64,000 nt of DNA from Amaurobius ferox (GCA_951213105.1 OX578139.1:67720634-67784633); one strand, 5' to 3'; positions 12,072 through 23,440 are shown, counted from the stretch's first letter. The notes: a model not told the origin generated them from the sequence alone. Translations and numbers: made by a program.

Positions 12072-12475
12072 TAATAGATTAAGAGATATGGATCATTTTG
12101 TAACTTGGAACGCTTTCTAATTTTCCCCTTGCATTTAATTTTTACGAAAAACGGGGTTACTGGACTTGGTGACGTCACCGCGCCCCGCTGACTGGCATGT
12201 GACTGTTCGTCTATCGTCTATCCAAGCTCAAGGTGGCAGTTGCCACTTTCATCAGCTGGCTGCTACTGGGTTGTCATTCTTGGGTTGTTAACTGGGTTGT
12301 CACTCCTTTTCTGGTCGTACGCAGGATATTATTTTAAGGCTTGGGGATTGAGGGGTTTTTCAACACTTCCTCAATTGTTTTCATTCAAGTTTGTATATGA
12401 CTAGCAAAAAAAAAGGCTGAACTTTGTTGAAAGTTGTCCAAAAATCAGCAAGTACAAAAACTCTGTTGAGACTGA

Positions 12476-12494
12476 GAGTACGCGGCGCGTACTC
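12476..12494. other. Perfect GC-rich palindrome in the hAT MITE
   Basis: GAGTACGC and its complement GCGTACTC flank GGC. The unit B copy at 37894-37912 is identical despite divergence around it. A related imperfect hairpin follows about 30 bp later, just inside the right end of the MITE, so this is probably a subterminal element structure. Confidence 0.75.
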
Positions 12495-13031
12495 GGTATT
12501 TTTCAAAATTCCTTGAGAGTACGCGGCGCATACAGCGCATACCCTTTCGGGACAGCCCTAGTTATATACCCGATCCTTTAATAGTTAAGCACTAAGCAGT
12601 AAATCGGGCAAAATTTATGAATTTATGTAGAGATCGACTCCATATTGCACAAGAAAATACTCTGATGAATAATTAGTCAATTAAATTTTAATGAGACAAA
12701 ACATGTATATGTAGGGGCTTTAGATTTCTACAACAGAATGATGCATAGACAGAAAAAACGTTTTAAATGTTGCATAGAGGAGCCAAGTGATACTTAATTT
12801 GGAATACAGATCAGTACAAGAGCTGTATAAGAGCAGTCTGCAACCCTTGGAGGGTGGTGGGAGGCCAGACAATTCTCCCTATGGCATCCCAATTATTTTC
12901 GATAGGATTAAGATACGGGGAATACGATGGTCACTCCATGCGTTCAATACCCTCCACTAAATTTGCTCTATTTGAGGTTATTAAATAAATTACGTTTGAG
13001 GTTATTAAATAAATTTCGGAACGACAACATA

Positions 13032-13320
13032 TTCTTCTTCTTCTTCTTCGATCCAGACAGTCCGAACTTCCCGAAGGTGTAAGGTATCTGTTTCGACAAT
13101 CGGGAAATGCCACCCAATTTAGACCGAAAACCAGTGAGGGAGGTATCCACAAGGACCGTACCCTCCTTCCACCAACCTCTCGAAAGGATTTACTGGCCCA
13201 CATGTTTGAAGTGACTGCACGCCGTGTTAACCCGGCGACAGATTGGAAAGAGGCGGGAATCAAACTCGAGTCCTCCTAGGTCAAACCCCGTGCAAACCAC
13301 TGCGTTGTCGTCACTTGACA
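13032..13320 (-). mobile_element. tRNA-type SINE (unit A, second copy)
   Basis: Read on the minus strand, the tRNA-like head at 13320-13240 has a box B-like GAGTTTGATTCCCG. A conserved body follows (TAAATTGGGTGGCA), with a tail of GAA repeats at about 13032-13050. It is present at the orthologous place in unit B (39577-39856), so it inserted before the duplication. Confidence 0.8.
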
Positions 13321-15380
13321 GCAGCTGCTTGTAGTCTGACATAGAGATCAAGGAAATCATCGAGATATCTGTGCCCCTTTAAAATGGTTTCTAAAAAAGC
13401 ATAAACGAAAAACGATGAAATGGTGCACACAAAAGATATCCACAATATATATATACCTGTGTATATAGGCATGTATGTATAGTATGTACGCATAGTATGT
13501 ATATTTGTATGCAAGTACGTACACATAATGCACCCTTCGTTGAGTGTTCGCCAGAAAATTTTGATTGAAATTTTGATTATGCTAAAAGGTTACGGATGTC
13601 TGTTTTAGAGCATTATGTTAATAGTAGATATTGATATCAGGAAGGAAAGAAATGTGTGTAAAACAATGAATACTAATCATACGTAAACGGTTGCTGTTAA
13701 AGGTTGTCGAACGATTCACTAAGATATGCACATAATGTCAGTGATGTAGTACTCATTGGAGAAATAAAAGGCAACCCTCTCAGTTCTGGATATCTGAATT
13801 GATATATTCGTCTTTTCGGCTGATAGATTACTCTTCCTTTCAGGGAAGTACGACAGATACTTATTGCGTATGTGAAAACTTACGCATTTGGTAATTTCCA
13901 GATGTCAATTTCTTCTAACTGGAGAATGATTTGATATTTAGTTTTGCAATATGTTTCAAGGGTCTAATTCGGTTTGTTGCCAAGTTTGTCATCTTAACTT
14001 TCAAAATTCGGCACCAGAGGAAACTTTTTAAATTCAGCACTGCACTCAATTTCCTGCATAGTCACCTTCCCCAGACCTAACGTGTGCACTTATGGATTTT
14101 TCCTTACAAAGTTATTGGTGTGCTTAAATATTACAAATTCTATTAGTTCTAAACCCGTTCTTCAATTCCAGATAACAGCACCCAAGGATAGGTTTTGTGC
14201 CTTTTATGTGAGAACTATAGAGGAGAGAATTCTGAATCGTGGAACTATGAATCGGTGAATTTATGAACTGTAGAAGTTGAAAAGTTAAGGATCATAGCAT
14301 GTTTTCTCACTGACATTGTTGGTATCGTCTATTCTATGCTAGCCAATCAACGAAAAGCTCTCCATGAAGTTGTTATCGGATATGGTATCTCTATCTTACC
14401 TTTTGGTTACCCTCCCCCTTTTAGTAGGATTCTGTTAGTAAAAATTCAATAATCAATAGTATGTATATCTATTTGTGACATAACTGTTCTTGAAACTTTA
14501 GGCCCACTCAACGGTGTGACAGAATTTGCTGGTCACCATAGAGACTTGAAAAGTTACGGCCACTTTCCAGATTTATTGTTTATTATGTAGTTATCAGATA
14601 CTGAGTGCCGTAGATTTCTGTTATAGGCAGAGCCAATCTATTAATTCTATAGTAGATGCATCAGAAGAGTTATAACAAGTTATTAATACGTTTACTTAAT
14701 AGTTGTAATCAATTTAAGTTTAATAATATGAGACCGAGATTTCTCTGTGTGCAATTGAAGTATGAAGAAAGGTTAGGTTTTATTAAGGATACTTTCTTAA
14801 TTTTAGTTGAAAATATGAAAATTATTTTTCAAGCTGTTTGTGTTTATATAAAAATTCGCCTTTTATTCCATTTACCTTCTCTAATTTTTTCTTAGGAAAA
14901 TGTTTAATAAATCATAGTATATGTTACTAAAGCTTGCTACTTGCATTGATATGTTTATCAATTTTTGCAAACTAAAAGTTATATGCACCCTGTAACATTA
15001 AAATATACAGAAATAAGTGATTTATCTTTATGAACTTTCAAACGCGATGAGTATGTAAAGATAAAGAAATGATTTCAATTTCATTCCGAGAATGTTTTTA
15101 TTACAGAGCAGTGGCAACACAACGGTCCTGTAAATACATAGAATATATTCGTCTGGTGGCTAAGCTAGCCTATATGCGATGTGGCATAGTCTCCAAGAAC
15201 AGTTTCTTGCGGGTACTCTCGATACTATATGTGTCCATTGTTTCATCCTTCTAAAGCAACGGGGTAAAAAAGTCATGTTCAACGTATGTAAATATTTGTT
15301 GACTCCCGTTTTGACCACCCCCTGGAGAGGAATTAAAAATCAGGCTTTGTTGTCATGTCTGTGAAGATTAAGTTTTCTAG

Positions 15381-15566
15381 ATCTGTGGGGAGCTTCGGAA
15401 GGGTTTAGAATGGCGTTATGATAAATCTCATGTTTTTCCTTTAAGAGTAGAGGAATTAGAAAATTTAAATAGTCTCTCTCATTGGATTCATACTATAAGT
15501 GTGCAAGGATTCATAGAGATCCTTTTAGGTTATCGATATGCATCTGGATGGTCTGTCCAGGCCTAA
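15381..15566 (+). pseudogene. Possible decayed exon, unidentified
   Basis: An open frame of 61 codons without ATG follows an acceptor-like TTTTCTAG (ends 15380) and ends at TAA 15564-15566. It includes LRKGLEWRYDKSHVF and LRVEELENL. Unit B keeps the acceptor-like site and the RKGLEWRFDKSH part (about 41939-41998) but then stops. I do not recognise the family. The protein-like composition and the shared acceptor are the only support, so it could be chance. Confidence 0.25.
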
Positions 15567-15579
15567 ATATCATAATTTG

Positions 15580-16200
15580 CCTGCATTTCGTATTCCGAAG
15601 AGGGTCTGAAAATTACAGTTAAGGTATAATGCTTATACATAACTTATTAACTGATAAAGCTTGCAGACTGATACTTGTAAAAGACTGACATGAGTTATAA
15701 TCTGACGTAGCGTCTCAGTTGTGTCTGGTAATAAATTATGTTAAAGAGAAGAACGTGCAAACACTTTAAAATATTTATTCTAAGCACGGTTATCGTGTTT
15801 TAGCATTTGTAAAAAATTCTTGCGCAAAGTTAAAATAAATAACCGCATTTGGAATTCTGAAGCGGGTCTCCCAAGTACAGATCAGGTATGTTACTTAGAC
15901 AGAAGTTATCGACTGTAAACACTTGTTGACTGAAACCAGTTACCGACTGACATATTATAAACTGACGTAGTGTTCCAGTTATGTCAGGTAATTATTTGTA
16001 TTAAGTAGGAGTAAATGCAAGCACTTTAATATATTCATTCTTAAGAATGGTTATCGTTTTTTTATATTTTTAAAAATATTTGCACAAAAGTTAAAATAAA
16101 TAATTTTATTTTCCTCTCTGTAATAGGATTAATATCCCTCCTGCCTGGCTAGGTAAAATACAATTAATATTCAGAATTTCTGGTTAAGGTAAGTACATAA
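15580..16200 (+). repeat. Tandem repeat of about 250-265 bp (unit A)
   Basis: Two repeat units (about 15585-15838 and 15840-16105) and a partial third begin with 'attcygaagygggtctg'. They continue through a GT-containing motif, 'gactgacat', 'ctgacgtag' and 'ggttatcgt', and end in 'aagttaaaataaata'. Unit B has the same array at about 42170-42700. A scrap with the 'aagcacggttatcgta' motif recurs inside the Penelope-like element at about 16955-16980. Confidence 0.8.
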
Positions 16201-16746
16201 ATTACCATGGAATTCTAAACGTTTCCCTTAATAACATAAATGTTAGTCCTATGAAAGTAATATTATCTCTACCATTTTGCCGGAACAGGATAGTTATTCC
16301 ATTACGTACCATTTATATGCAATGAGCGTAAAAAAAATATGTCGTATATAAATTCATCAGTGATAGGTACTGCTTAAATAAACGGCGCATTGTAATTGCC
16401 GTTATATTTCATTAAAATATTTGAAGTTCACTTTCTTATCGCAGCAGTAAATCCTTTAAAGTGTAATATAGTCCTCTGCAGTTAAGGATTATTTTAGTTA
16501 GCATTCATCTCCGTAACCGACATGTCAGATTAACAGGAAAATCACGGTGTTATATGTTCTGAAATAGGAAATGAGTTAAGAATAGGGTGTTTTATCATTT
16601 TATTGATAAAACACATTATTGATAACAACATTTTATTGATAAAGTTTGAATATATACTTTTTAGCAGAAACAAGAAGTTCCAACTATAATAGAAGATCTT
16701 TATTTCACTTCTTTAAGACGTACAAAACTTAAAAAGACCAGAGCGC

Positions 16747-16774
16747 TTTCGAGCGTAAATACGCTCTTCATCAG
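16747..16774 (-). ncRNA. Hammerhead-like core, left arm
   Basis: On the minus strand this reads CTGATGA, one extra A, a perfect 7-bp stem (GAGCGTA/TACGCTC), then GAAA. The order matches the catalytic core of hammerhead ribozymes. The extra base after CTGATGA and the lack of an obvious helix III make cleavage activity doubtful. Confidence 0.35.
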
Positions 16775-17451
16775 TGGCTACATGGAAATAGGAATGATCG
16801 TTCATATATAGACCAGAAAAGGTGACAAATTTGCATAAATACAATTATCAATAAACTTACGTTTATCTAAGGAGAATCCAAAAATACAAAACATTTTGCA
16901 CATATTCAAAAATTCGAGCATAAATCGCGAAAAGAACAGTAAAAATTTTACACTTCTAAGCACGGTTATCGTATTTTCGTATGTGGACGTAGGGTTAAGC
17001 CCAGGGAAAATTTTCTCAGTTTTTCGATCCGGGGCTTAGTTTTCGAGATAGTTTGATTTTTAGAGTTTATTAATTAAGAATTAATTAAGGGGTCAATTAA
17101 TTGTTTCGTCGTAACCCGTTCACATAATATACCAAATTAATCAGCACGATGAGAGGTGTTCGAATCTATCAAAATCTCGCGTTTATGTGTCCTGACACGG
17201 TCAGAAATTATTGTAAAGAGAGTAGCCAATCAAAATTCGCTAAAAAATTCTGTCACTAGAGAGGCCCGGTCATAGGAGTAATTGAACTCACCAGATAAAA
17301 ACAACATTGAGAGAAAGGATGGCAACACTAAAACTGCTGTGTAATGATTTTCCAAGGGGGACCAAAGTTCGGAATTTCAGAACGTATCCAACGAGGGGGG
17401 GGGATCCCAAGCCAAAACTGCTGACTATTATCAGTCGGGGGTGACAAATAA

Positions 17452-17480
17452 AGATGGCGCGAGTTTAGCTGATGACGTCA
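17452..17480 (+). promoter_or_regulatory. YY1-like and CRE motifs inside the element
   Basis: AAGATGGCG (YY1-type) at about 17452-17460 and the full CRE palindrome TGACGTCA at 17473-17480 lie together in the interior of the Penelope-like insertion. No transcript evidence is available. This is a motif match only. Confidence 0.3.
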
Positions 17481-17991
17481 GAAATACAAAATCTGGATCT
17501 AAGGCTCCTAATCGCCCGATGCTATTTTCTATCACCAAGAAACCAATTTGTGTGAAAATTCATCAAAAACGTGCTAAAACATACAACAATCAAGTGAACA
17601 CACATTACTACCAGAATTTTTTTAATTCCATGGAACTATGGTTTATATCTAAGGAATGATATATGAATACTGTAGTTCGGGATTGCATATTATCTAACTG
17701 ATACATTCTGCCGAAATGTTATCATTTATTTAATCTGCTGGAGAAGGGTTTGCATCCATGGAACTTGGGTGTAGCTTAGTTATCAGACGTTTGCGGTGAA
17801 CGTTTGAGGCGACGGCTACCTAGGCCTGACTCGATTGAGAAGTAAATGCTGGGCTCTAATATTTTGGTTATTTTTTGGCAAAAAGTTAGGGCCCCATCTT
17901 TAATATTACTATTGGAACCAACTGAAAAACTCCCGAACGGTTGGCAAAAAAAAAGGGTTATTTATGCTCCCTTTTCTTCCTCTCGGTCTGC

Positions 17992-18115
17992 TCTTCGAGG
18001 TGTGCGCGCAAAATCCGCAGTCGCGAACGGCCGCCCTTTCGCTTTTCCCAGTTTCGCGCTCCGCGGCCGGGAGCGACGGAGGACTTCGTGCGCACGCCAA
18101 GAGAAGCAGACCGAG
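17992..18115. repeat. GC-rich imperfect hairpin
   Basis: TCTCGGTCTG at the left is complementary to CAGACCGAG at the right, and much of the intervening sequence pairs imperfectly. The patch is far more GC-rich than its surroundings. It directly precedes the purine tract, and open frames on both strands here are an effect of base composition. Confidence 0.65.
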
Positions 18116-18300
18116 TGGAAGAAAAAATCGGGAAAGAGGGGGAAAAAGGGAGAAGAAAAAGGGAAAAAAGAGAAAGAAGGGAAAAAAGGAGAAAAAGGGA
18201 AAAAAGAGGTGGAGAGGAGGAAAAAAGAGAAAGCAGGGAAAAACGGAGAAGAGGGGAAGGAAAAGGAGAAAAAAGGGGTAGAGGGGGAGAAAAAGGTTCC
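18116..18300 (+). repeat. Long polypurine tract
   Basis: About 180 nt consists almost only of G and A on the plus strand, with few pyrimidine interruptions. Such tracts can form triplex DNA and produce spurious Lys/Glu/Arg-rich or Phe/Pro/Ser-rich frames, which is what is seen in all frames here. Confidence 0.85.
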
Positions 18301-18571
18301 TACCAGGGATGGTGAGCGTGAGCGAGAAGATCTGTAAAACAATGCATATCAAAATGAAGGTATTTAAAAAGTGGACGTAGGATCAAGCCCAGTTGTAAAA
18401 TTTTTACTGTTCTTTTCGTGATTTATGCTCGAAATTTTGAATCTGTGCAAAATGTTTTGTATTTTTGGATTCCCCTTAGATAAACATAAGTTTATTGATA
18501 ATTGCATTTATGCAAATTTGGCACCTTTTCTGGTCTATATATGAACGATCATTCCTATTTCCATGTAGCCA

Positions 18572-18599
18572 CTGATGAAGAGCGTATTTACGCTCGAAA
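18572..18599 (+). ncRNA. Hammerhead-like core, right arm
   Basis: This is the mirror copy of the motif at 16747-16774: CTGATGA at 18572-18578, stem II at 18580-18595, GAAA at 18596-18599. Hammerhead motifs are known in Penelope-like element termini and retrozymes. I cannot find a convincing helix III or cleavage triplet here. Confidence 0.35.
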
Positions 18600-18730
18600 G
18601 CGCTCTGGCCTTTTTAAGTTTTGTACGTCTTAAAGAAGTGAAATAAAGACCTTCTATTATAGTTGGGGCTTGTTGTTTCTGCTGGTTGAAATCAGACGTG
18701 ATACCAATTTTATTTATTTATATACTTTTT

Positions 18731-21700
18731 AATTGTAGTTTAAAACCGGACCAGTGTTTTCATATTAATATTCATATTAATGGTCACATTAATGCTCACA
18801 GATTCAAGTCGATCCACGGCGAACATTTAAAATTAGGATTGTCAAACATTTTGTTTAACATTTTTCATTAACAATGTTATTTTTTGTTTGGAAAATATCC
18901 TGCATACTGTTTCTAGCTCGATGAAGCATTTTGAAATCTTTATTTGCTAAATGCAACTGATATTGGCAAATGGACAATAAATGCCTTTTAAAAAATTTAT
19001 GTTTAATTGTAATTTTAACACTATATTTATATGGTGGAATTGGGTCTCCTCAATAAAAAAATACATCAACAAATATATTGTGCACTACTGGTATAGAGCA
19101 CATAAAATTTAATGTCCGAAGTAGTACCATCTGTGGGGTTACCTTGAATTCTCTTCAGAAGTACAGTTTTCTTAAAAACGAACATCTAAAATATTCTCTA
19201 TTGCCGTATTTAAAAACAGAATTTAGTTCCATGATTTTAAAATTATTACAAAGGTATTATCATGAATAATAAAGAATCTATTTAACTTTGTATAGCTTAT
19301 CTGTATCAAAATACCCATCTTAGGATATCGCTTTCTGAATGATTTAAAATAAATTTCATTTGGTTTTAGCACTTTGGTACAAAGCGCTTAAAACATGAAA
19401 CTCGTATACTTAACTGAACAGCAATCACAGAGTAATATGTGAAGTTTAAGATTACATCTGTTTCAATACTCACAAATGCAACATATCTAATTATATCTTA
19501 TCTTTTTAAAAACCAATGTAGTCCTTACCAAATCATATATACAAGATATCACAATAAAATTTCCCTCAAAATTCGTATAATTTAAATTTATGTCATTTAA
19601 TATGAACAAATGTATCTACCCTTTCAATTTAATGTATTAAATCACTTAACTTAGAAAACTCGTTCACTTAAAGAGCCCGCAGCAAAATAATCCCCCCCCC
19701 CCTCATACATCAGAACTGATACTGTTTTGAGATGGGAAGGAGCAATCAAATAATGGGGAAAACAAACAAAGGAATTCTATCATCGGCATTGACATCGTGC
19801 TATCAATATTAGGGATATTCCCTTAAGACAAAATATGTATGTGCATAAGATGATTTCCTTTCGAATATATTACATTAGGGTTTTAAGTAATATATTACGT
19901 AAATATATCGTTTAAAATTGGGCCAGGAATATTTTATGCGGGATTATAAAAATACTTTACGAAATAATAGTTATTGAAATGGATGGAGGATGCCTCTTCC
20001 ACCACTTTATTTGCTACGCTGGTTTTGGTAATTGCCGCTGGTTTTCAAATTTCAGCGTCAGTAATCTCCCAAATCAATTTTAGCGATCTAATGTGGTAAT
20101 AATTTTTTTTTCTAGATGCACCTTCTATTTTTATCGAAATGGTTTGTAATGTTGAGGTGGTTTATTTTCGTCGCCTGTGTAGGGTGGCTTCTTGTTGAGT
20201 CGGGCGCATGATCAGGTTGCGGCGGGATCGCGGTCGCGATGAATATCCTCTTTTTGGGATACCTTCATGTGGGTCGAGTTTAACTATTTGCTGGTTTTGG
20301 CGAAGAAAGCTGGTTGTTCTCCAAAGCCTAGTTCAAACCGCTGCATTTTATTGATATACTGATTATAGGCGTAGATAGAGTTTCAAACATGGGGGTAGTT
20401 GACCAAATGAGAGTTGTACAGTCCTGAATTTCGCTTGTCACTATGGAGCAGATTCTATGGAGAACTAATGTAGTTTTTCCACCAATGAGAAGGTTTATAA
20501 CCCACAACCCCCTCCTCTGTTTTAATGTTACTGCACTGATTAATAACGAGCATTTTTTGCAGAGATTCATACAGAAATTTGAGTAAAGTGTGATCGTTTA
20601 GAAAGGAGACCACCAATTTTGGAATTATAACCTATTGAAGCAAAATGTATTCTTTAAGTGCGGTGGTAGCTTACTAGACATGACCTTTAAGCGAGTTTCG
20701 GCTGCATTAATAGTGTCTACTACAACAGAGAGATGCTATGGTATCCTCCAATGTTAAAAAAACATGCGTCCTAAAGAATTCTAGACTTTGCACCCCTTCA
20801 GCTACTAAATTTTTTATCCATAAAGAGGTCATAGAAATTCCCTTTTTGGGAATTTAATCGTACCATTACATCGTACCATGTTTAAAAAGTTGCCGTACTA
20901 TTGTATTTACTAAAAACATTAAAATATATATTCATTTATCAGTATCTGCTATAGATTGAGATTAGACGATGACATATAGATTCAGCATGGAATTCCGTAG
21001 GAGGTAGGGAAGTGGTGGGTTCACTGAGGATTTACACTTCCGGTTCCTTTTCTATTTCCATTTTAAAAACATATTTACTTGAGAAATATATTTTGCAAGT
21101 CTGGCTATAGATAGAGCTTAGATGATAACTGATATGAATTTAGTATCACATTCTAGAGGAGGTTGGCAGATTTACCAGGGATTTCCACTTTTGGGGTCCT
21201 TTCATTTCCGTTACAAAAATGTCTTTGAAATACCTATTTCTCGAGATACGATATAGATAGAGCTTAGGTGATGACAGATATGGATTCCGCATTGAATTTG
21301 TAGAGATTCATACAGGAATTTGAGTAAAGTGTGATCGTTTAGAAAGGAGAGCGACAATTTTGAAATTTTAACCTATTGAAGCAAAATGTCTTCTTTAAGT
21401 GAGGTGGTATCTTAGTAGACATGGCTTTTAAGCGAGATTCGGCTGCAGTAACAGTGTCCATTACAACAGAGAGATGCTAGGGTATCCTACAATGTTAAAA
21501 ACATATACGTCCTAAAGAATGCTCTACTTTGCACCCCTTAAGGTACTAAATTTTTTATTTATAAAGAGGTCATAGAAATTGCCTTTTTGAGAAATAAATC
21601 GTACCATTAAATCGTTTCATGATTAAAAAGTTGCCGTACTATTGTCTTTACTAAAAACTTTAAAAAATATATATATTTATCAGTATCTGCTATAGATTGA

Positions 21701-22544
21701 GATTAGACTATGACATATAGATTCGACATCGAATTCCGTAGGAGGTAGGGGAGTGGTGGGTTCACTGATTATTTACACTTCCGGTTCCTTTTCTATTTCC
21801 ATTTAAAAATATATTTACTTGAGAAATATATTTTGCAACTCAGTCTAAATAGAGCTTAGATGATAACTGTTATGAATTTATGATCGCATTCTAGAGGAGA
21901 TTAGGTGATCTACTAAGGATTTCCACTTTTGATTTCTTTCCATTTCCAGTACAAAAATGTCTTTGAGACACCTATTTCTCAAGATACAGCTTAGGTGATC
22001 ACAGACATGGATTCCGCATTGAATTCCAAAGCATGCAGTTGAGTTCACAAAATGTTTCTATTTCCTTTTCTGGAGAAACAAAATTTGGATTTGCGAAAAT
22101 TCGTATGGCTGTACAAATTAAGTATGCAAAACAGAATAAGAAAACTTAATACTTCCGTCAATGAAGTGTACGCATTATTTACCACCACATGAAGGCTCTC
22201 TTACAAATGCATTATATTTCTATTTGTAGTCCTTTTACGCAAAATTTTGCGTTTGCCTCTATGCTCCCAATCTGTCATCTTTTTTCTATCATTTCTTACT
22301 ATCAGTATGTTTTTGTGTCGAGATTTATAATTCTAACACCACTACCTCGAACTGATGCTTTGGATTACAGTCGCAATCCTTTGCATATACGTATTGCGAT
22401 TGAAACAGAATATATACAGCGCTATGAAGCTTCAATAGTTCCAAGATCTTTAGTACAATGTGTTTCCAGTTCCCTTTGATTGTTATGACAAAGTGTTTAC
22501 CTATATCCGATCTGCTAATGATTGCATTGAAACATGTGTTTCGT
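18731..22544 (+). other. Noncoding core of unit A, fourth part
   Basis: This aligns with B 43247-46247. It has no supportable gene; a C-run at about 19692-19702 is shared with B (about 44200). The open frame at 22189-22479 is roughly kept in B (45917-46189), but most substitutions between the two change the amino acid. The right part is locally duplicated (see 20561). Confidence 0.6.
20561..22030 (+). repeat. 740-bp tandem duplication, unit A only
   Basis: Two copies, about 20561-21302 and 21303-22030, both begin 'agattcatacag' and run to 'ggattccgcattgaatt'. Unit B has a single copy (about 44997-45735). The duplication therefore arose in A after the units separated, or was lost from B. Confidence 0.85.
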
Positions 22545-23150
22545 TGAGGCGTTGCGATTCCCTAAATTATTTGATCTATCTCTGTAGTTGATGTGTTAAG
22601 TGGCTTTATCAATAGAAATCGATTTCGCATTATTGTATAGCTCTAAATATACAAGTTACAAATCACCGTGATATTATACCCGATTATAAGGATTTTTAAA
22701 ATTTTATAGATGCTGATCGAAAAGTTACACTCATCAAATTTTAAATTCGCATCATGAAACAAGAAATTGAAAATACTAGAAATTTAACTTTTTTAAACAA
22801 TTTCAATAAATTGAAATAGTAGAATTTTCATTTTCCATATACAATTTTAAGAAATTGAAATAGTAGAATTTTTATTTTTTCTATGCAATAGTAAATTTTT
22901 TACTTTTCCGATACTGTTGTAAACTTTTTACATCGTGATAATTATTACAGATTACATGGATTTTTAAAATTTTATAGACGGTGATCGAAAAGTTGCACTC
23001 AGTAAATTTTAAAATCATATGGACCGAGAAATTGAAATAGTAGAATTTTTACTTTCCATTCATATATACACTCTGATGGGGTCGAAAATTGGAATTCGAG
23101 TTTTCAACGAAGGACCATATCTGAACTCGAGCACCCTTTCGTGTATACCT
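22545..23150 (+). other. A-only segment with a 260-bp repeat pair
   Basis: Unit B jumps from the equivalent of 22544 directly to the equivalent of 23152. The segment contains two related blocks (about 22670-22800 and 22930-23050) sharing 'ggatttttaaaattttatagac' fragments and 'tgatcgaaaagttgcactca'. No gene was seen. Confidence 0.6.
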
Positions 23151-23440
23151 GAATTCGAGTCGAACATTTTTGAGATGATGTCTGTGTGTATGCGTGTGTG
23201 TTTGTTGGTGTGCATGTTCGCAAGTTTTTGGATGCGATATCTCACGAAAAAAAGGAGCTCTTTGAATGAAATTTGTGTATATAATTCCATGAAGGTAAAA
23301 TTTGGTACACCGATTAGTGTAGTAGAACATTTTAATAAATTAAAATGCATCGGATACACAAAAAATGGAACTGGACTGTTTTTGACTAAATGACTAAAAA
23401 TGTCATTGTTGAAAGATAGTAAAAAAGATTCCAATATTTA
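23058..23440 (+). mobile_element. HINE-like subfamily fragment (unit A)
   Basis: This has the family block 'ggggtcgaaaattggaattcg', then 'tttttgagatgatgtctgtgtg', then 'gcgatatctcacgaa' and 'atttggtac'. The 3' part of the block differs from the 2396-type copies, and the termini were not found. The right half occurs in unit B at 46262-46550. Confidence 0.55.

Larger units (their letters stand above)
7411..12560. mobile_element. Non-autonomous hAT-type element with nested insertions
   Basis: The termini are CAGGGCTGTCC at the left and GGACAGCCCTA at the right. They are flanked by an imperfect 8-bp target duplication (GTAATATA at 7403-7410, GTTATATA at 12561-12568). The orthologous copy in unit B (37193-37978) is only 786 bp, so the original element was small. 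In A it has been expanded by the hAT transposon at 7559-10385 and the foldback plus TA tracts at about 10540-12070. The remaining element sequence at 12090-12560 includes a perfect palindrome at 12476-12494 and a 25-30 bp minisatellite ('gggttgtcattcttgggttgttaa') at about 12265-12305. Confidence 0.8.
12561..16662 (+). other. Noncoding core of unit A, third part
   Basis: This core aligns with B 37979-43235 apart from a B-only insertion. It contains a SINE (13032-13320), a possible decayed exon (15381-15566) and a tandem repeat (15580-16200). Elsewhere I see no gene. Two 22-bp repeats ('tttgaggttattaaataaatt') sit at about 12972-13020. Confidence 0.6.
16663..18718. mobile_element. Penelope-like element with inverted termini
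   Basis: The insertion is flanked by a perfect 12-bp duplication TATATACTTTTT (16651-16662 and 18719-18730). Unit B has it once (43235-43246), so the ends are exact. Near-identical inverted arms lie at 16663-16952 and 18394-18683, followed only on the right by a 35-bp tail (18684-18718). Inverted terminal repeats plus a short one-sided extension and a variable target duplication are typical of Penelope-like retroelements. The arms also carry a hammerhead-like motif and an AATAAAG. No reverse transcriptase or GIY-YIG frame is present, so this copy is non-autonomous. Class assignment is inference from structure. Confidence 0.6.

Noticed and set aside
12931..13263. 110-codon minus-strand frame
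   Set aside because: It reads through the tRNA-type SINE and its GAA tail; the same happens at 39477-39698.
17846..18352. Overlapping long frames on both strands (up to 163 codons)
   Set aside because: They come from a GC-rich hairpin and a polypurine tract that lack stops in all frames; the products are Lys/Glu/Arg or Phe/Pro/Ser runs.
22189..22479. 96-codon open frame also present in unit B (45917-46189)
   Set aside because: About 20 of roughly 24 coding differences change the amino acid, there is no recognised domain, and the starts differ. It behaves like neutral sequence that happens to lack stops.
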